DNA of 23,401 nucleotides from Priapulus caudatus (taxonomy: Eukaryota; Priapulida; Priapulimorpha; Priapulimorphida; Priapulidae), in assembly GCF_000485595.1 (NCBI RefSeq), contig NW_014577169.1, forward strand, positions 421,430-444,830, read 5' to 3'. The position numbers were made by a program, and so were the translations under genes. The notes beneath the pieces were generated by a model. That model had not been told where the DNA came from. It searched no databases and worked only from the letters and a program-made list of their open reading frames with translations. This document shows, one piece after another, positions 1 to 8,490 of the stretch (positions within the stretch are counted from its first letter, which is position 1; the number at the start of each line of letters is the position of its first letter).

Positions 1-122
1 TATCTTCTCTCTCTCCTCTAGCGCTCTCTATCTCCCTCCCTCTCTCTCTCTCTCTCTCTCTCCCTCTCTCTCTCTCTCCCTCTCTCTCCCTCCCTCTCTC
101 CCTCTCTCCCTCTCGCTTTCTC
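1..122. repeat. (CT)n-rich low-complexity tract
   Basis: Nearly uninterrupted CT/CCT pyrimidine repeat running in from the left window edge. It has no reading frame of interest. The following 123-604 is ordinary mixed sequence in which I see no gene, only a short GC-rich near-palindrome (GGGGGCCTAGGGCCCC) around 547-562. Confidence 0.9.
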
Positions 123-604
123 GCTTCCTGTCAGTCTTATTATTCTAGGCGCTTTCTCCGCACTCTGACGTCTCGTTCGCTCGCTTGCTTTTCCAGCACG
201 CTTTTAAACAACATCGCTGTCCTCCCTGTGCTTTGATGTGCACTCAGAGCAGGAGGATGACAAGTCGCGTACAACCGTCGCTGTTTCGGTGAGGCCTTTG
301 TGCCATTGTTGACCACGGACTACAGAGCTCTCCTCGCTTATCCATCATTTCACAGCCGCGCTCTAATGCAGCATCCTGGATGCACGCACCCCCGATCGAT
401 CGTATGGAAGCCCTGAAACGACATACGCCTTTTTAAGTTTCCGAGTTTTCGAGTTTCCGAGTTTCTAAGTTTTATCTGCGGCATGTGCCCGCCTGTACTG
501 TGGGCAGGCGACAGATATCCACATTCAAGTGTGGCCTTAAGTCACCGGGGGCCTAGGGCCCCGCTGGCGCAATAATACACTGTGCAAATGATGCAGCCTA
601 CTTT

Positions 605-765
605 TCTTTGCGGGAGGCGGTATAGCTTACAACCAATGCTTACCACACACTACTATATAGAAGGCCTTATAGGCCACCTTCATACACAATACTATATATA
701 TGTGGCCTTGGTGGGCCGCCAGCATACACTATACTACAATACTATATAGATGGCATTAGGCATTA
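605..765. repeat. Degenerate ~40-bp tandem repeat, about three units
   Basis: Three imperfect units start near 646, 685 and 726. Each has the form ACAC..ACTATATA followed by a GGCC-rich part (AAGGCCTTATAGGCC, TGTGGCCTTGGTGGGCC, ATGGCATTAGG). The units are diverged, so boundaries are approximate. The GGCCTTATA motif reappears at 1891 and in altered form near 2819. Confidence 0.5.
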
Positions 766-929
766 GGCTCCACTTTGAACGTATAAGAACGACGGAAGAA
801 TATTATCTTGGCAGTCAACGGCGACCGACGTTGCCGCGCCATTTGCCCATACATTAGCATAGCTGGGAATCGTGGCGCGATGTTGTAAAAGAAGAATAGA
901 AAGTTATGTTTAATTGCTGAATTGCTAAA

Positions 930-1130
930 TTGAGAGGCATTGATGTGATTTGGAATTGTAAATGTATGCCAAATGATGTTTCCTTTTATAGCGGTAAAAT
1001 ACCAGATTTTTATTGTGATTTATTTGCCGTATGGCTTCATGAGAGAAACTGTTCAAGTGATTTTTCTTGTCCGCGTGATTTTGAAGACACTAGAGAAATG
1101 AAATTGTTGAAAAGAATACGCGCCACTGCC
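930..1130 (+). mobile_element. Possible fragment of an L1/Tx1-like LINE ORF2
   Basis: About 65 codons are open before the frame runs into a GT microsatellite. The segment is AT-rich and reads like protein, with KIPDFYCDLFAVWL in the middle. It resembles, from memory, the P-x-F-Y/W-x-D-v-l-x-x-W segment in the C-terminal part of L1/Tx1-type reverse transcriptase polyproteins. There is no start codon, no catalytic reverse transcriptase motif, and no second domain. If real it is a short dead remnant. A chance open frame is equally plausible; a translated search against transposon proteins would decide it. Confidence 0.18.
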
Positions 1131-1140
1131 CGTGGTGGTC

Positions 1141-1142
<2 letters not shown>

Positions 1143-1177
<35 letters not shown>

Positions 1178-1246
1178 ATGCGTATACGTATGTGTGTGTT
1201 CGTGCGCGCGCGCGTGTGTGTTCGTGCCCGCGTGTGTGTGCGTGTA

Positions 1247-1291
<45 letters not shown>

Positions 1292-1380
1292 ATGCGTATA
1301 CGTATGTGTGTGTTCGTGCGCGCGCGCGTGTGTGTTCGTGCCCGCGTGTGTGTGCGTGCTTGCGCGCGCGTGTTTGTATG
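1143..1380. repeat. Compound GT microsatellite containing a 114-bp tandem duplication
   Basis: (GT)n tracts surround two identical 71-bp blocks at 1174-1244 and 1288-1358. Each starts GCGCATGCGTATACGTATG and carries (CG)n and CCCGCG interruptions. The start-to-start distance is 114 bp. Both strands stay open in several frames only because the repeat lacks stop codons. Alternating purine-pyrimidine sequence of this type can adopt Z-DNA. 1381-1882 is mixed sequence with no recognised gene. Confidence 0.95.
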
Positions 1381-1882
1381 TGTTGAGACTACCATTAGCG
1401 CCTGCCATCCCAGCTACTATATGTATACTAGCTCGATTTAGAGTGCATGGGCACTCTCTCTCGCAAATGTTTTCGAAAGCGCGTTCGTTTCGAATGTTTT
1501 CGTGCTTGAGTGCTTCTGAACGCCTTGTCTATGCGCCTTTCTGTCTATCTATGTGTATGTGTCTCCTGCCCATGAGTCACTATGCGCGTTTGAGCAATTC
1601 CGTGTCCAGGTGAAGTGAGTGGGGGCGGAGATGGGAGAGAGTGAACATAGTTCACTTCATGAGTGTTTGTCGCTTTGGTGTGTATAAGGTAATACTGTCG
1701 CTTAGTGGTATAAATGGGCCATGTTTGTTACGCAGCTATGTCAAGTAAAATGGCACGCAACGTGCAAAGACATCAGTTTGAAAGATCTTATAATCCCTGC
1801 CTTGTAAAGACATTAGACAGAGTTTGTGCAAAGGGCCGCGTGTTCGCGTTGTCTGTTAATCTATAGGGCGGGCTTGCGTGTG

Positions 1883-1921
1883 TATAATAGGCCTTATAGA
1901 ACGGGTATATTGTCAACATGA
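1883..1921 (+). repeat. Dispersed motif, copy 1 (GGGTATATTGTCAACATGA)
   Basis: This copy contains TATAATAGGCCTTATA followed by the GGTATATTGTCA-type core. Related copies lie at 2737-2765 and 2813-2850, on the far side of the LINE scrap and foldback. Sequence downstream also matches weakly (CTAAGGCTGATATTGCGTGG against CATAGGCCGTCATCGCGTGG near 2790-2810). Confidence 0.55.
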
Positions 1922-1949
1922 GAGGAATTCTAAGGCTGATATTGCGTGG

Positions 1950-1960
1950 CTCTCTCTCTT

Positions 1961-2003
<43 letters not shown>

Positions 2004-2006
2004 CTC
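1950..2006. repeat. (CT)n microsatellite
   Basis: About 57 bp of CT dinucleotide with a few interruptions. On the minus strand it lies just downstream of the LINE 3' fragment, so it may be the simple-repeat tail some LINEs carry, or an unrelated microsatellite. Confidence 0.9.
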
Positions 2007-2055
2007 TTTGTAACCCTTCAGTCTCCTGGGCTACATAGGCCATTATTTCACTTTT

Positions 2056-2226
2056 CGGCCCATTTGTGAACTCCCTCCATGTCGCTCGGTTGGTCGCCTT
2101 CCGCTCTATTTCCCTCCAGGTGTAGCCCCTCTTCTTGAGTTCCGCCTCCGAGTCTCGCCTCCAGGTTACATTAGGTCTTCCTACCCGACGTCTTCCTTGC
2201 GGCTTCCAGCTCAGCGCCGTGCGTGT
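2056..2226 (-). mobile_element. Non-LTR retrotransposon (LINE) 3' fragment, C-terminus of reverse transcriptase protein
   Basis: About 57 codons on the minus strand read TRTALSWKPQGRRRVGRP, then TWRRD, then GYTWREIERKATNRATWREF. This matches the conserved C-terminal tail of animal LINE polyproteins, whose pattern is W-x-P-x-G-x-R-x-x-G-R-P, then W-R-R, then G-x-x-W, then R-x-x-W-R-x-x-V. The polymerase catalytic YxDD region and the endonuclease are absent, so this is a 5'-truncated, inactive copy. The frame continues past the tail into (GA)n only because that repeat has no stop. Its upstream side is cut off by the foldback that begins at 2235. I favour an RTE- or jockey/CR1-like clade but cannot assign one. 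Confidence 0.72.
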
Positions 2227-2234
2227 TATGCTCA

Positions 2235-2709
2235 CAGGCACTTGGAGCGTTTCAATAAAACATAATGCTAAATAAATACGAAATCTATTTACTACCAAAG
2301 TCTTGATGTTTCTCTAATCTCTTTCGCCTATTATTGCCGACAATTTCTTGTAAATGAAGTGCAAATGCTCCTCTGCAACACACATGTACACCGCACGCAC
2401 GCTGCCGCACACTGACACAAAATATATATATATAACTGACACATAAATATACACATAAATACACAATAAGACCAGTAAATATGACACATAAATACACTGA
2501 CACATAAATATTAACTATATATTTATGTGTCAGAGTGCGGCAGCGCGCGTGCGGTGTACATGTGTGTTGCAGAGGAGCTTTTGCACGGCATTTACAGGAA
2601 ATTGTCGGCAATAATAGGCGAAAGATAGTAGAGAAACATTAAGACTTTGGTAGTAAATAGATTTCGTATTTATTTAGCATTATGTTTTATTGAAACGTCC
2701 AAGTGCCTG
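2235..2709. mobile_element. 475-bp foldback (MITE-like) element
   Basis: The left arm from CAGGCACTTGGAGCGTTTCA (2235) is the near-perfect reverse complement of the right arm ending TGAAACGTCCAAGTGCCTG (2709). Pairing continues inward for about 190 bp, through blocks such as AAATCTATTTACTACCAAAG and ATTGCCGACAATTTC, to TGCCGCAC. The loop (about 2434-2513) is AT-rich with several TGACACATAAATA units. There is no transposase. It abuts the LINE scrap on its left, which suggests insertion into that copy. No target-site duplication is clear. Confidence 0.85.
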
Positions 2710-2736
2710 CGGTTATGTTGGTTCGGTTATTAATAG

Positions 2737-2850
2737 TCTATAGAGCAGGTATATTGTCAGCATGAAAGTAACAAGCTATATATAACTAACCATAGGCCGT
2801 CATCGCGTGGATATTATAGGCCCTATACATCAGGGTATATTGTCAGTATG
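2737..2850 (+). repeat. Dispersed motif, copies 2 and 3
   Basis: GAGCAGGTATATTGTCAGCATGA (2743-2765) and TATAGGCCCTATACATCAGG plus GGTATATTGTCAGTATGA (2815-2851) are two further copies of the motif at 1883-1921. The three form an interrupted, diverged local family of unknown nature. Confidence 0.5.
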
Positions 2851-2943
2851 AGTGGCAGTATGCTATTAGCTTGGATTGACGGATTATGTAGGATTGACAG
2901 AACAACAAATGTCATACTCAAACTGTACGCCGTACCTGTATCC

Positions 2944-2986
<43 letters not shown>
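2944..2986. repeat. (TA)n microsatellite
   Basis: Uninterrupted TA dinucleotide of about 20 units, able to form a cruciform. 2987-3407 is mixed sequence with no recognised gene. Confidence 0.95.
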
Positions 2987-2990
<4 letters not shown>

Positions 2991-3407
2991 GCCTCCGGAA
3001 CTATTAGGTGTATCCTAATTCGTTCGGTTACGAAACGAAACGGAACTAGGAATTCTAAGCGACAAATCCTGTTTCTTTGTCGCCGCATCGGTTCTTATCT
3101 GTCTTCAGGCGCTCGCCTCGCCGGCTCTGAAGGGCGGCCATATTTGCGCTGTCGTTTTCATAATGCTTCAATTTACGTGCAAAACCTCTTCACGAGTTTC
3201 CTATACGCGAGAGACGTGAAGACCGCTAGCTTCAGGCTGCCGAGTTTATTATGGCGTCAGCATGTTTTCGTGTGGCGACGCGGAAGCTTATCATCGTTAG
3301 CCTGCGAACATGTTTTCCCGCGCCTATCACTCGCGTATAGGTTTATTTATGGAACAAGCGCAGAGAGGTCTTCACGAGAAAATGCATGTTCGATGGAAAC
3401 TGTCTCT

Positions 3408-3731
3408 GCGCGCGCGCGTGTGCGTACATGCGTACGCGTGTTCGTGCGTAAATGCGTGCGCGTGTGCACGGGTGTGTGCGTACATGCGTGCGCGTGTGCG
3501 TGCGTACATGCGCGCGCGTGTGTGCGCGGGTGCGTGCGTATACATGCGTACGCGTGTGCGCGGGTGCGTGCGTAAATGCGTACGCGTGTGCGTGCGTATA
3601 TGCGTACGGGTGTGCGTGCGCGCGTGTGTGCGCGGGTGCGTGCGTATACATGCGTACGCGTGTGCGCGGGTGCGTGCGTACATGCGTGCGCGTGTGCGCG
3701 GGTGCGTGCGTACATGTATGCGCGTGTGTGA
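3408..3731. repeat. Minisatellite of 32-38-bp GTGCG-rich units
   Basis: Roughly nine imperfect units follow the plan GTGTGCGCGGGTGCGTGCGT, a short ATACATGCGTACGC or ACATGCGTGCGC end, then the next unit. Unit length varies between about 32 and 38 bp, so reading frame is not kept. All the R/A/H/C/V-rich open frames here are by-products of a stop-free repeat. Confidence 0.88.
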
Positions 3732-3794
3732 TGGATATAGATGAATGCTATAGAACGTGTACGACGCTCGTAGTTGCGGGATGCTATATGTGAC

Positions 3795-3996
3795 CACTGG
3801 CAGCAAGAACAAGTCCGCACCTGCAGCTACAGCACACACGCATCTATTGACTATATAATATATACAACAATATATATATATTTATAAATATTCAATATAT
3901 AAAATGTATATTCAATATATTCAATGTTGTATATATATAGTCAATAGATGCGTGTGTGCTGTAACTGCAGGTGCGGACTTGTTCTTGCTGCCAGTG
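3795..3996. mobile_element. 202-bp foldback element with ~72-bp arms
   Basis: The left arm 3795-3868 (CACTGGCAGCAAGAACAAGT...) and right arm 3926-3996 (ending ACTTGTTCTTGCTGCCAGTG) are near-perfect reverse complements. They enclose a 57-bp AT-only-like loop. There is no coding capacity. This is either a MITE/foldback or a local inverted duplication. The high arm identity implies recent origin or ongoing repair between arms. Confidence 0.88.
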
Positions 3997-4236
3997 TGTG
4001 TGTGACAGGAGAGAGGGTGGTGGTCGAGCCACACCCTGCATCTGTGTGTATGTAACCGCCTCGTGGCACGGGCAGACGTGCAGCGACATGCAAACATCAG
4101 AACATCACGAACAACTCCATATTTATAACACACTGATTTATAACGCGCTTTCTGAATACAAAAAGCTGCACAACTATGTAAACAGACAAAATACAATCGT
4201 GTTTATACGTGCGACTCTATACGCGCGTGCGCGCGC

Positions 4237-4281
4237 GTCTGTCTGTCCGTCCGTCCATCTGTCCGTCTGTACGTCTGTCGG
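4237..4281. repeat. (GTCT/GTCC)n short tetranucleotide tract
   Basis: Imperfect GTCTGTCTGTCCGTCCGTCC-type repeat. Apart from this and short GTGCGC stretches up to 4360, 3997-4731 holds no feature I recognise. Confidence 0.7.
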
Positions 4282-4731
4282 TTTATGTGTGTGCGCGCGT
4301 GCGCGTGTGTGCGCGCGTGCATGTTTATGTTGGTGGTGTGGGTGTGGAGTGGGTGTGTGTACCTTAGAAAATAACCAACAAATATTATTATATTATCATA
4401 GGTCACTCACGCGCATGGAGCACGCGTACCTTGCAGCGTTCAGCGTCTTTCACTCACCAAAAACAAACGAAATTTTATCAAAACTCATACAACATCATAC
4501 TCTCTCGTTGTCGTCGCTGAACGATATCGCGCAAAGTTCAGAAACGTATCAGAAACAGACGTTCGAAATTGCGTTAGATCCCCTAACGCGCTAGCAGTTC
4601 GTCTGACAGATCCACTCAATCGATGTAAGAATGAATTCGACAATAATGATAGCTTCCAGCATGCTAGTTGAACACACGACAGGCTAGAGGAATCATCAAA
4701 CCCTCGCCTGAATAATAAGCCTGCCACGTCT

Positions 4732-4833
4732 TAGCTCTAGAACTATAGCCCTTCGCTCTGCCACAGGCCTCGCTCTGCCTGTGGCAGCCTTCGCTCTGCC
4801 ACAGGCCTCTATAAGGCTATAGTTCTAGAGCTA
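4732..4833. repeat. Nested inverted repeat with internal direct repeats
   Basis: TAGCTCTAGAACTATAGCC (4732-4750) pairs exactly with GGCTATAGTTCTAGAGCTA (4815-4833). The loop carries CTTCGCTCTGCCACAGGCCT twice (4751-4770, 4789-4808) with its partial inverse CTGTGGCAG between them, giving alternative hairpins. It could be a small foldback element. 4834-5392 shows nothing certain beyond a CRE-type TGACGTCA at 4988-4995. Confidence 0.8.
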
Positions 4834-5392
4834 GCCACGTCGATATCCACTGTGTTCGACAACGCCTACCTACGGCGCTCACGACTATCACACACAAGGC
4901 GTGGAAATTAAACAACGGATCGAGGGGAGGCAAGAACACGAAATAATCACCGCGCCATCTGCTCTCGCGTGATCATCGAGGTGGCGGTGACGTCACGGCA
5001 ACGCGACTGTTGAGCGAACAAGGAAGCACGCCGAAACCCGACAGAATCACCACTCTGCTTTAATCCACGCCTTTCACTCGCAATCGTATTACTCGAGTGT
5101 GCCTTTCACGTGTTAAGCCTCCCTTTCTTCTCGACGCAGTTTCCTTTCAGTTCTGACCTGGATGAACAGGCTGCGCGCACTATCGGCACACTCACCGAAG
5201 CACAACAACACGGCATGTTCGCGCGAACAACAGTATATACGAAAACGATATCAAAAGCAATGAAAACGGAGGTGCGCCAACATCACTCCATTCCCGATGG
5301 AGACATTATACGCCACGCCGTCTCGTCGGTGGGCATCGCGCTCGCATCTCCAAACTACTATCGAGTAAAATAGAACCTATACAGGCGAACGC

Positions 5393-5428
5393 GGGGTAAA
5401 GCGCCGTGAAGGGGTGAAGCGCCGTGAG
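5393..5428. repeat. 18-bp tandem duplication
   Basis: Two copies of GGGGTRAAGCGCCGTGA with one difference, immediately left of the larger duplication at 5432. Confidence 0.75.
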
Positions 5429-5431
5429 CAT

Positions 5432-5606
5432 ATTACGTTCACTCGACACAAGTCACTCGCCGTTAGCCGAGCAGCGATGGTGGCCCGCATCGTCCTGCAC
5501 ATAAATCACATTAATTATTACGTTCACTCGACACAAGTCACTCGCCGCTAGCCGAGCAGCGATGGTGGCCATGGTCGCATCGTCCTGCACATAACTCACA
5601 TTAATA
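5432..5606. repeat. 85-90-bp tandem duplication
   Basis: Copy 1 (5432-5516) and copy 2 (5517-5606) start ATTACGTTCACTCGACACAA and end CACATTAAT. They differ by single substitutions and a 5-bp insertion (ATGGT near 5571) in copy 2. On the minus strand a frame crosses both copies, but I recognise no protein. 5607-5999 contains no feature I can name. Confidence 0.9.
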
Positions 5607-5999
5607 CCGCAATAATTCGCAGACGTGCGTCTCCGGGCAGACGATGACGATGACGACGGTCCCGCCGTTACAAATATAACAAGTGTCATCCGCGCGGCGA
5701 ACGTCGCGACGGCAGCGCCATCTGTACCTATTTACAGATGTTAGTTATATTCGAGACGTACATATTTTTTCTCGGAGAATACGGTTTGTTTGATCGTGTA
5801 ACGGTAGACAACTACAAGTAGTGAAGTCAGCAACGAAGGAACTAGATATTATATAGCGGTATATATATATTTCTATGGTCGCAACCTCATGTGACGTCAG
5901 CAACGGTGCGGCAAGAGCTTTGACTGCATGTAAAATACCGCTAGCGCACGTGAAGGCGGCTTTCACATGTTACGACGCTGCAACATGTTCTGTTTGAAT

Positions 6000-6254
6000 C
6001 TATAACAAATACGACATACGCATATACGCTCTCCCCTGACACTATTTGTCATAGGAAGATTCTTCCTATGACAAATATTGGCGAGTCAACTTCGTTCCGC
6101 TTTACAGCTGAAATTCACTGCTTGCGTTCATAATAGCGCTCCTAAACTTCTATGATGCGCAAAACACATACAACAATATTTGTCATAGGAAGAATCTTCC
6201 TATGACAAATAGTGTCATAGGAGAGCGTATATGCGTATGTCGTATTTGTCATAG
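6000..6254. mobile_element. Foldback element built from nested palindromes
   Basis: Outer arms of about 80 bp (6000-6080 and 6174-6254) are near-perfect reverse complements. Each arm itself contains a palindrome of ATTTGTCATAGGAAG plus its complement (6044-6076 and 6178-6210). The 11-mer ATTTGTCATAG or its inverse occurs five times exactly, plus one CTATAACAAAT variant at 6000. The 93-bp centre is non-repetitive and noncoding. No target-site duplication is evident. Confidence 0.88.
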
Positions 6255-6360
6255 GTGCTAGTAGAACAGGCTGGACTATTGCAACAGATTGACACAGCAC
6301 CAATACGCAACGGCTGCAGCCACGTGTAAACGTAGAAACTATACTTGTGAGAGTATATCA

Positions 6361-6392
6361 TCAGGAGTGTATCAATATTGATACACTCCTGA
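6361..6392. repeat. 32-bp perfect palindrome
   Basis: TCAGGAGTGTATCAAT followed directly by its exact reverse complement, with no loop. It lies about 100 bp from the 6000-6254 foldback but shares no sequence with it. Confidence 0.95.
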
Positions 6393-6527
6393 TATCATGT
6401 GTAAGTGCAGCGACAATAATACAGACGCAGTATAGGTTGGGCTAGCCGAGCTGCCTAGCTCGCGCCCCACTATCACGCACTCCACCCATCGCTGTGAGAA
6501 TTCCTTGCATCGTCGTTAACATCCTAA

Positions 6528-6725
6528 CTGGGGCCCGTTGTCAGAAATAAAATTAGTCTTACACATTAGTGTTAACATAAACTTTTTTTCGTAGACGGGA
6601 CCTCGCTGCACTGCGTAAAGGAAACTTGTAACTTGTACCGTGTTTCTGTCAACGGACGATGAAAAAGAGTTAAGAGTGTGAAGACCGATGTTAAGATTAA
6701 TTTTGTTTCTGAAAACGGCCATCTG
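6528..6725. mobile_element. MITE-like element with ~33-bp terminal inverted repeats
   Basis: The left end CTGGGGCCCGTTGTCAGAAA continues into TAAAATTAGTCTTA. It pairs with the right end TAAGATTAATTTTGTTTCTG plus AAAACGGCCATCTG, with a few mismatches. The 130-bp interior includes another partial GTTTCTGTCAACGG terminus-like block near 6640 and has no transposase. The superfamily is not assigned. 6726-7061 has no recognised gene. Confidence 0.7.
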
Positions 6726-7061
6726 GTGCAGACTACTGACAACTAAGATCGTACAGACCCTAGATGTTTACAGAACCATTTTCACTATTAGGCCTACTTA
6801 GATGTAAAACTGTGGAATGTCTCCAAGTTGTGTGTGCATGGAGCGTGATACCTAATTAGTGTGCCCCACTTAAAAGCAAAAAACAAATACTCAATCGTAC
6901 CACCCGTGTCATAATCAAACAGCATCTTCATATCTGTTACTGCTATCAAACGTTAACGCTTAAGTGTATACGAAACGGTTGCCACTCTTCTGCCAGCATC
7001 TGAATGCAAACGCTTGACTCGACATGCGCACGCATTAAGGAAAAATAAAGGCCACGCGACT

Positions 7062-7067
7062 TTTATT
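7062..7067 (-). terminator. Probable polyadenylation signal AATAAA for SHPK
   Basis: TTTATT on the plus strand is AATAAA on the minus strand, about 225 nt downstream of the SHPK stop codon. That gives a plausible short 3'UTR. It is inferred from position and hexamer alone. Confidence 0.5.
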
Positions 7068-7155
7068 AAAGTACAAAACGTCTATGGACATCATCGATGC
7101 AAGTGGCTTCCGGGTAGACACCCAACTCTTTATCAGTGTTTCATCACTGCTAAAA

Positions 7156-7307
7156 ATATGGCAGCCACTGGTTTGTCCTCGGTTCTCAAAAGATGGCTGC
7201 CACTACTCCGTCCTCGGCTCTCACAAGATTGCTGCCACTACTTCGTCCGCGGCTCTCACAAGATGGCTGCCACTACTTCGTCCTCGGCTCTCACAAGATG
7301 GCGGCCA
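7156..7307. repeat. 35-bp minisatellite, about 4.4 units, overlapping the SHPK stop
   Basis: Units start at 7156, 7191, 7226, 7261 and 7296 (partial), with an exact spacing of 35 bp. The consensus is AGATGGCTGCCACTACTTCG plus TCCTCGGCTCTCACA. The last partial unit is inside the coding exon and contains the stop codon; the others lie in the 3'UTR. Each unit holds AAGATGGCTGC/AAGATGGCGGC, which resembles the YY1 motif (AAnATGGCGGC). Minus-strand units repeat the codons GCC ATC TTG TGA found at the end of the gene. Confidence 0.93.
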
Positions 7308-7523
7308 TGGCGGCGCCCATCGCCGCGTCCGTCGAGCCCTGCTCGTCGAACACTAGCGGCAATCCGTACTGCGACTCGAATTCCTCCTGCAGCACGCGAT
7401 TCTTGAGCAGCGCCGTACCGCTGCCGACGATGCGGCGAACGTCGGAACGTCGCAGCACCTCTTGAGACATCATGCTGCGCAGGTTGGAGATCAGGCTGTG
7501 ACAGAGCGCGCGCGACACCTTGC
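7291..7523 (-). CDS. SHPK: Sedoheptulokinase, last exon (partial gene)
   Basis: Sedoheptulokinase phosphorylates sedoheptulose to sedoheptulose 7-phosphate, feeding the cytosolic pentose phosphate pathway. This exon encodes the C-terminal ~76 residues, ending in TGA at 7293-7291. It begins after a split codon with KVSRALCHSLISNLRSMM. Exon residues 30-41 (RIVGSGTALLKN) match the FGGY C-terminal-domain loop G-x-G-x-A-L-x-x-N near the nucleotide site. Residues 65-74 (DAAMGAAMAA) match the family's closing A-x-G-A-A helix. A full FGGY sugar kinase has about 450-500 residues, so only the tail is here. The 3' splice site is TCTTTCTCCCTCTCATTGCAG with AG at 7525-7524. The tail AAMAAIL is encoded in part by the 35-bp minisatellite. 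The gene assignment is from recognised motifs, not a search; a related FGGY kinase is the main alternative. Confidence 0.8.
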
Positions 7524-7550
7524 CTGCAATGAGAGGGAGAAAGAGATGAG
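7524..7550 (-). promoter_or_regulatory. 3' splice site of the SHPK last intron
   Basis: On the minus strand this reads CATCTCTTTCTCCCTCTCAT then TGCAG, a good polypyrimidine tract with AG at 7525-7524. It fixes the exon start and shows the gene is spliced, hence eukaryotic. Confidence 0.75.
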
Positions 7551-7963
7551 CGACGGACGGGGGAATAGATGATGTATGAATATATGATATGTACGATAAT
7601 CATATATGAAGAAATGACCAGCACGTCTATATCCACGTTCAGCAGACAGTCGTGACAGCACGATTTCCTTATATTCGCGGCACAGGCATAAGGTATAGGC
7701 CCCAACTGATCATGGTGCAGAGATACTGATAGCATCAAGCACAGCATCAAGGATCGGCATCGTTGCATAGGCATAACTTGAAGTGCCATCAACATCACAA
7801 GAGGCATCAGTGCAGAACAAGGCAAAAGGCATGCATCACACGTGAAGCAATAGCAAGTGGCATAGCATCGTGGGCAAGTCATTAGTGCACATCTAGGCGG
7901 TGCATGTTTAGTCACCCGCGCGCAGCGCACACATCACACAGCAGGCACACGCCACGCACCACC
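7551..7963. other. SHPK intron or flank with degenerate GGCATCA repeats
   Basis: No further exon is visible. 7727-7880 is enriched in GCATCA/GGCAT words at irregular spacing (AGCATCAAG, GGCATCG, GGCATAAC, GGCATCAG), a decayed simple repeat. The large repeat family starts at about 7964, with CA-rich sequence from roughly 7925. Confidence 0.5.
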
Positions 7964-8490
7964 CAGATTGGTCATAAGCCGCGATGCTAACTAACGTCAT
8001 GGCTGATGCTCGCACGACATGCCGCTTCAGCGGCGGTATATACGGAACGTGAACAGCGTCGGACATGCTGATCGTGTCCGCATATGGAACGGCAGTAACG
8101 ACCGTACACACACGCACACATTGCGCCGCGCCGACTGCCACGCCGCGCGCGAGCCGCGTGTGGCGTGTGGTGCGGCGTGTGTGGCGCGGCCGTGCGCGCG
8201 GCGCCGTGTGTGTGTGTGTGTGTGTGTCGTGTTCGTGTGTGTGTGTGTGTGTGTGTGAAGCGTGCTGCCGTGCGCGTCGCGCGTGCGTGTGCGTGTGCGC
8301 GCGCGGCGCCCTGTGCGTGCGTCGTGTTGTGCTGTTGTGCTGTGTATGTGTGTGGTGTGTGTGTGTGTGTAGTGTGTGTCTGTGTTTGGTGTGGTGTGTG
8401 TGTGTGTGTGTGTGTGTGCTGGTGTCGGCATTGTGTTGTGTATGTGAGTGTGTTTTGTGGCGCGCTATGTCGTCGGCGCGCGTGGTCGTG

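Noticed and set aside
2814-2986. TATA-rich sequence as a promoter
   Set aside because: It is a pure TA microsatellite with no gene start downstream.
4413-4594. 61-codon ATG frame (MEHAYLAAFSVFHS...)
   Set aside because: It looks plausible as protein but matches no family I know, and lies in a larger chance frame through GT repeat.
4485-4727. 80-codon minus-strand frame
   Set aside because: No recognised motif, and it overlaps the opposite-strand frame at 4413-4594. Length is within chance expectation.
4988-4995. CRE site TGACGTCA as a promoter element (also near 5892)
   Set aside because: An 8-mer is expected by chance in this length, and no gene start is identified beside it.
5110-5373. 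87-codon frame after an acceptor-like TTTCCTTTCAG
   Set aside because: The splice-site match is reasonable, but the protein is unrecognised and no partner exon or donor can be supported. It could be revived by transcript data.
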